Origin: Pseudomonadota bacterium
Lineage (GTDB): Bacteria; Pseudomonadota; Gammaproteobacteria; Halothiobacillales; Halothiobacillaceae
Assembly (NCBI GenBank): GCA_021795795.1
Contig: JAJYPA010000149.1
Coordinates: 1-15,573, forward strand
Reading direction: 5' to 3'
Length of the DNA stretch: 15,573 bases
The translations under genes were made by a program, and so were the position numbers. Below, piece by piece: positions 15,356-15,573 of the stretch. The first letter of the stretch is position 1. Each line of letters opens with the position of its first letter. The notes under the pieces are model-generated. The model worked only from the letters and a program-made list of their open reading frames with translations, did not search any database and was not told the origin of the DNA.

Positions 15356-15428
15356 ATAAAGCAAAATGTGGCAGATCGGAAAATAAAGCATAAAATGGCA
15401 TTTCTGCCACTTTATGCTTTACGGCACA
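15356..15428 (-). repeat. right transposon end with TnsB-type repeats
   Basis: The terminal repeat at 15405-15428 reads, from outside in, TGTGCCGTAAAGCATAAAGT then GGCA. Two further copies, at 15383-15400 (ATAAAGCATAAAATGGCA) and 15356-15373 (ATAAAGCAAAATGTGGCA), point the opposite way, toward the terminus. A second inverted pair, CCACATTTT (15343-15351) and AAAATGTGG (15363-15371), lies at the inner edge. This end faces ssrA. Confidence 0.8.
15380..15421 (-). terminator. transposon-end hairpin able to terminate ssrA
   Basis: In the ssrA-sense direction TAAAGCATAAAGTGGCA pairs with TGCCATTTTATGCTTTA over 17 positions (one G-U), closed by a GAAA loop and followed by TTTTCC. It starts 37 nt past the tmRNA 3' end. 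In the other direction the wobble becomes an A-C mismatch and no T-run follows. Terminator activity is inferred from structure. Confidence 0.6.
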
Positions 15429-15446
15429 CAACCGATAAGAGTTGGG
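15429..15446 (-). terminator. proximal half of split ssrA terminator
   Basis: On the minus strand this reads CCCAACTCTTATCGGTTG, which is the 5' arm, loop and start of the 3' arm of the ssrA terminator. The rest (GGG and the T-run) now lies about 14.8 kb away at 629-638. Only CAAC/GTTG can still pair here. Confidence 0.72.
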
Positions 15447-15457
15447 ATTTTAAATAT

Positions 15458-15573
15458 TGGTGGAGGCGGCGGGAATCGAACCCGCGTCCGCAAGCCCTCT
15501 ACAGACAGATCTACATACTTAGTTCGGTAATTTGGATTTAACCTCCGACACGCCCACCGAACAGGCTGGCCTT
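15458..15573 (-). ncRNA. ssrA: tmRNA, 3' part (partial)
   Basis: The minus strand ends ...GAGGGCTTGCGGACGCGG, GTTCGATTCC, CGCCGCCTCCACCA: the T-arm, acceptor strand and encoded CCA of tmRNA, with the 3' end at 15458. tmRNA rescues stalled ribosomes by trans-translation. Only the last 116 nt are in the window; the tag-coding part, the 5' half and the promoter lie beyond the right edge. The absence of a normal anticodon arm before the T-arm and the long GC-rich lead-in exclude an ordinary tRNA. The 3' end is undamaged by the insertion, as expected for an attachment site that spares its gene. The 3' form with GAGGGCTTGCGGACGCGGG is familiar from proteobacteria, which is my main hint about the host. 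Confidence 0.9.

Larger units (their letters stand above)
642..15428. mobile_element. Tn7-like transposon inserted at ssrA
   Basis: Both termini begin TGTGCCGTAAAGCATAA (642-658 on the plus strand; 15428-15412 on the minus strand) and match at 21 of the first 24 positions. They show the TGT...ACA termini usual for Tn7-like elements. Inside are a TnsA nuclease domain fused to a TnsB DDE transposase, a TnsC ATPase and a TniQ/TnsD protein. Additional TnsB-type repeats lie behind each terminus. CAAC flanks both ends directly, one base short of the usual 5-bp duplication. The ssrA-proximal end lies 29 bp beyond the tmRNA 3' end, comparable to Tn7's fixed insertion point downstream of glmS. Transposition genes point away from ssrA as in Tn7, but the cargo sits between the ssrA-proximal end and tnsAB. 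No TnsE-like or Cas protein was found. Confidence 0.88.

Overview
The window holds a nearly complete Tn7-like transposon (about 642-15428) inserted just downstream of the tmRNA gene ssrA. The last 116 nt of ssrA, ending in CCA, lie on the minus strand at the right edge. The tmRNA 3' end, the IS66 and RAYT remnants and the gene families suggest a proteobacterium, probably a betaproteobacterium; this is an inference and I cannot name the species.

Layout. 1-641 is chromosomal flank: the C-terminal tail of a RAYT/IS200-like transposase, a short tandem repeat, several inverted repeats, and the distal half of the ssrA terminator. 642-827 is the left transposon end with TnsB-type repeats. 1004-6067 (minus strand) is the transposition operon tnsAB-tnsC-tniQ; the fused tnsAB frame is broken by one in-frame TGA. 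A 20-bp perfect palindrome separates it from a divergent small DUF6471-type regulator gene (6161-6445). After an AT-rich 659-nt gap with a candidate promoter comes the plus-strand cargo operon: hsdR, fic, hsdS, a truncated rhuM, a PrrC-like ATPase/anticodon-nuclease candidate, and hsdM. An IS66 tnpC remnant and the right transposon end follow, then ssrA.

How the parts fit. TniQ (TnsD-like, zinc-binding, no Cas genes) probably recognises ssrA. TnsC would then recruit the TnsA/TnsB nuclease-transposase to a point 29 bp past the tmRNA 3' end. The insertion splits the ssrA terminator stem, and the transposon's terminal repeats form a GAAA-loop hairpin with a T-run that could terminate ssrA in its place. 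The cargo looks like layered phage defence: an EcoR124I-like (type IC) restriction-modification system with an RM-linked anticodon-nuclease candidate and a self-inhibited class III Fic AMP-transferase in one operon.

Most notable points: the ssrA-terminator attachment site; the replacement terminator in the transposon end; the lone opal codon in tnsAB; an HsdS whose two target-recognition domains are identical through a 490-bp exact repeat; and an R-x3-E...H triad in the RM-linked ATPase.
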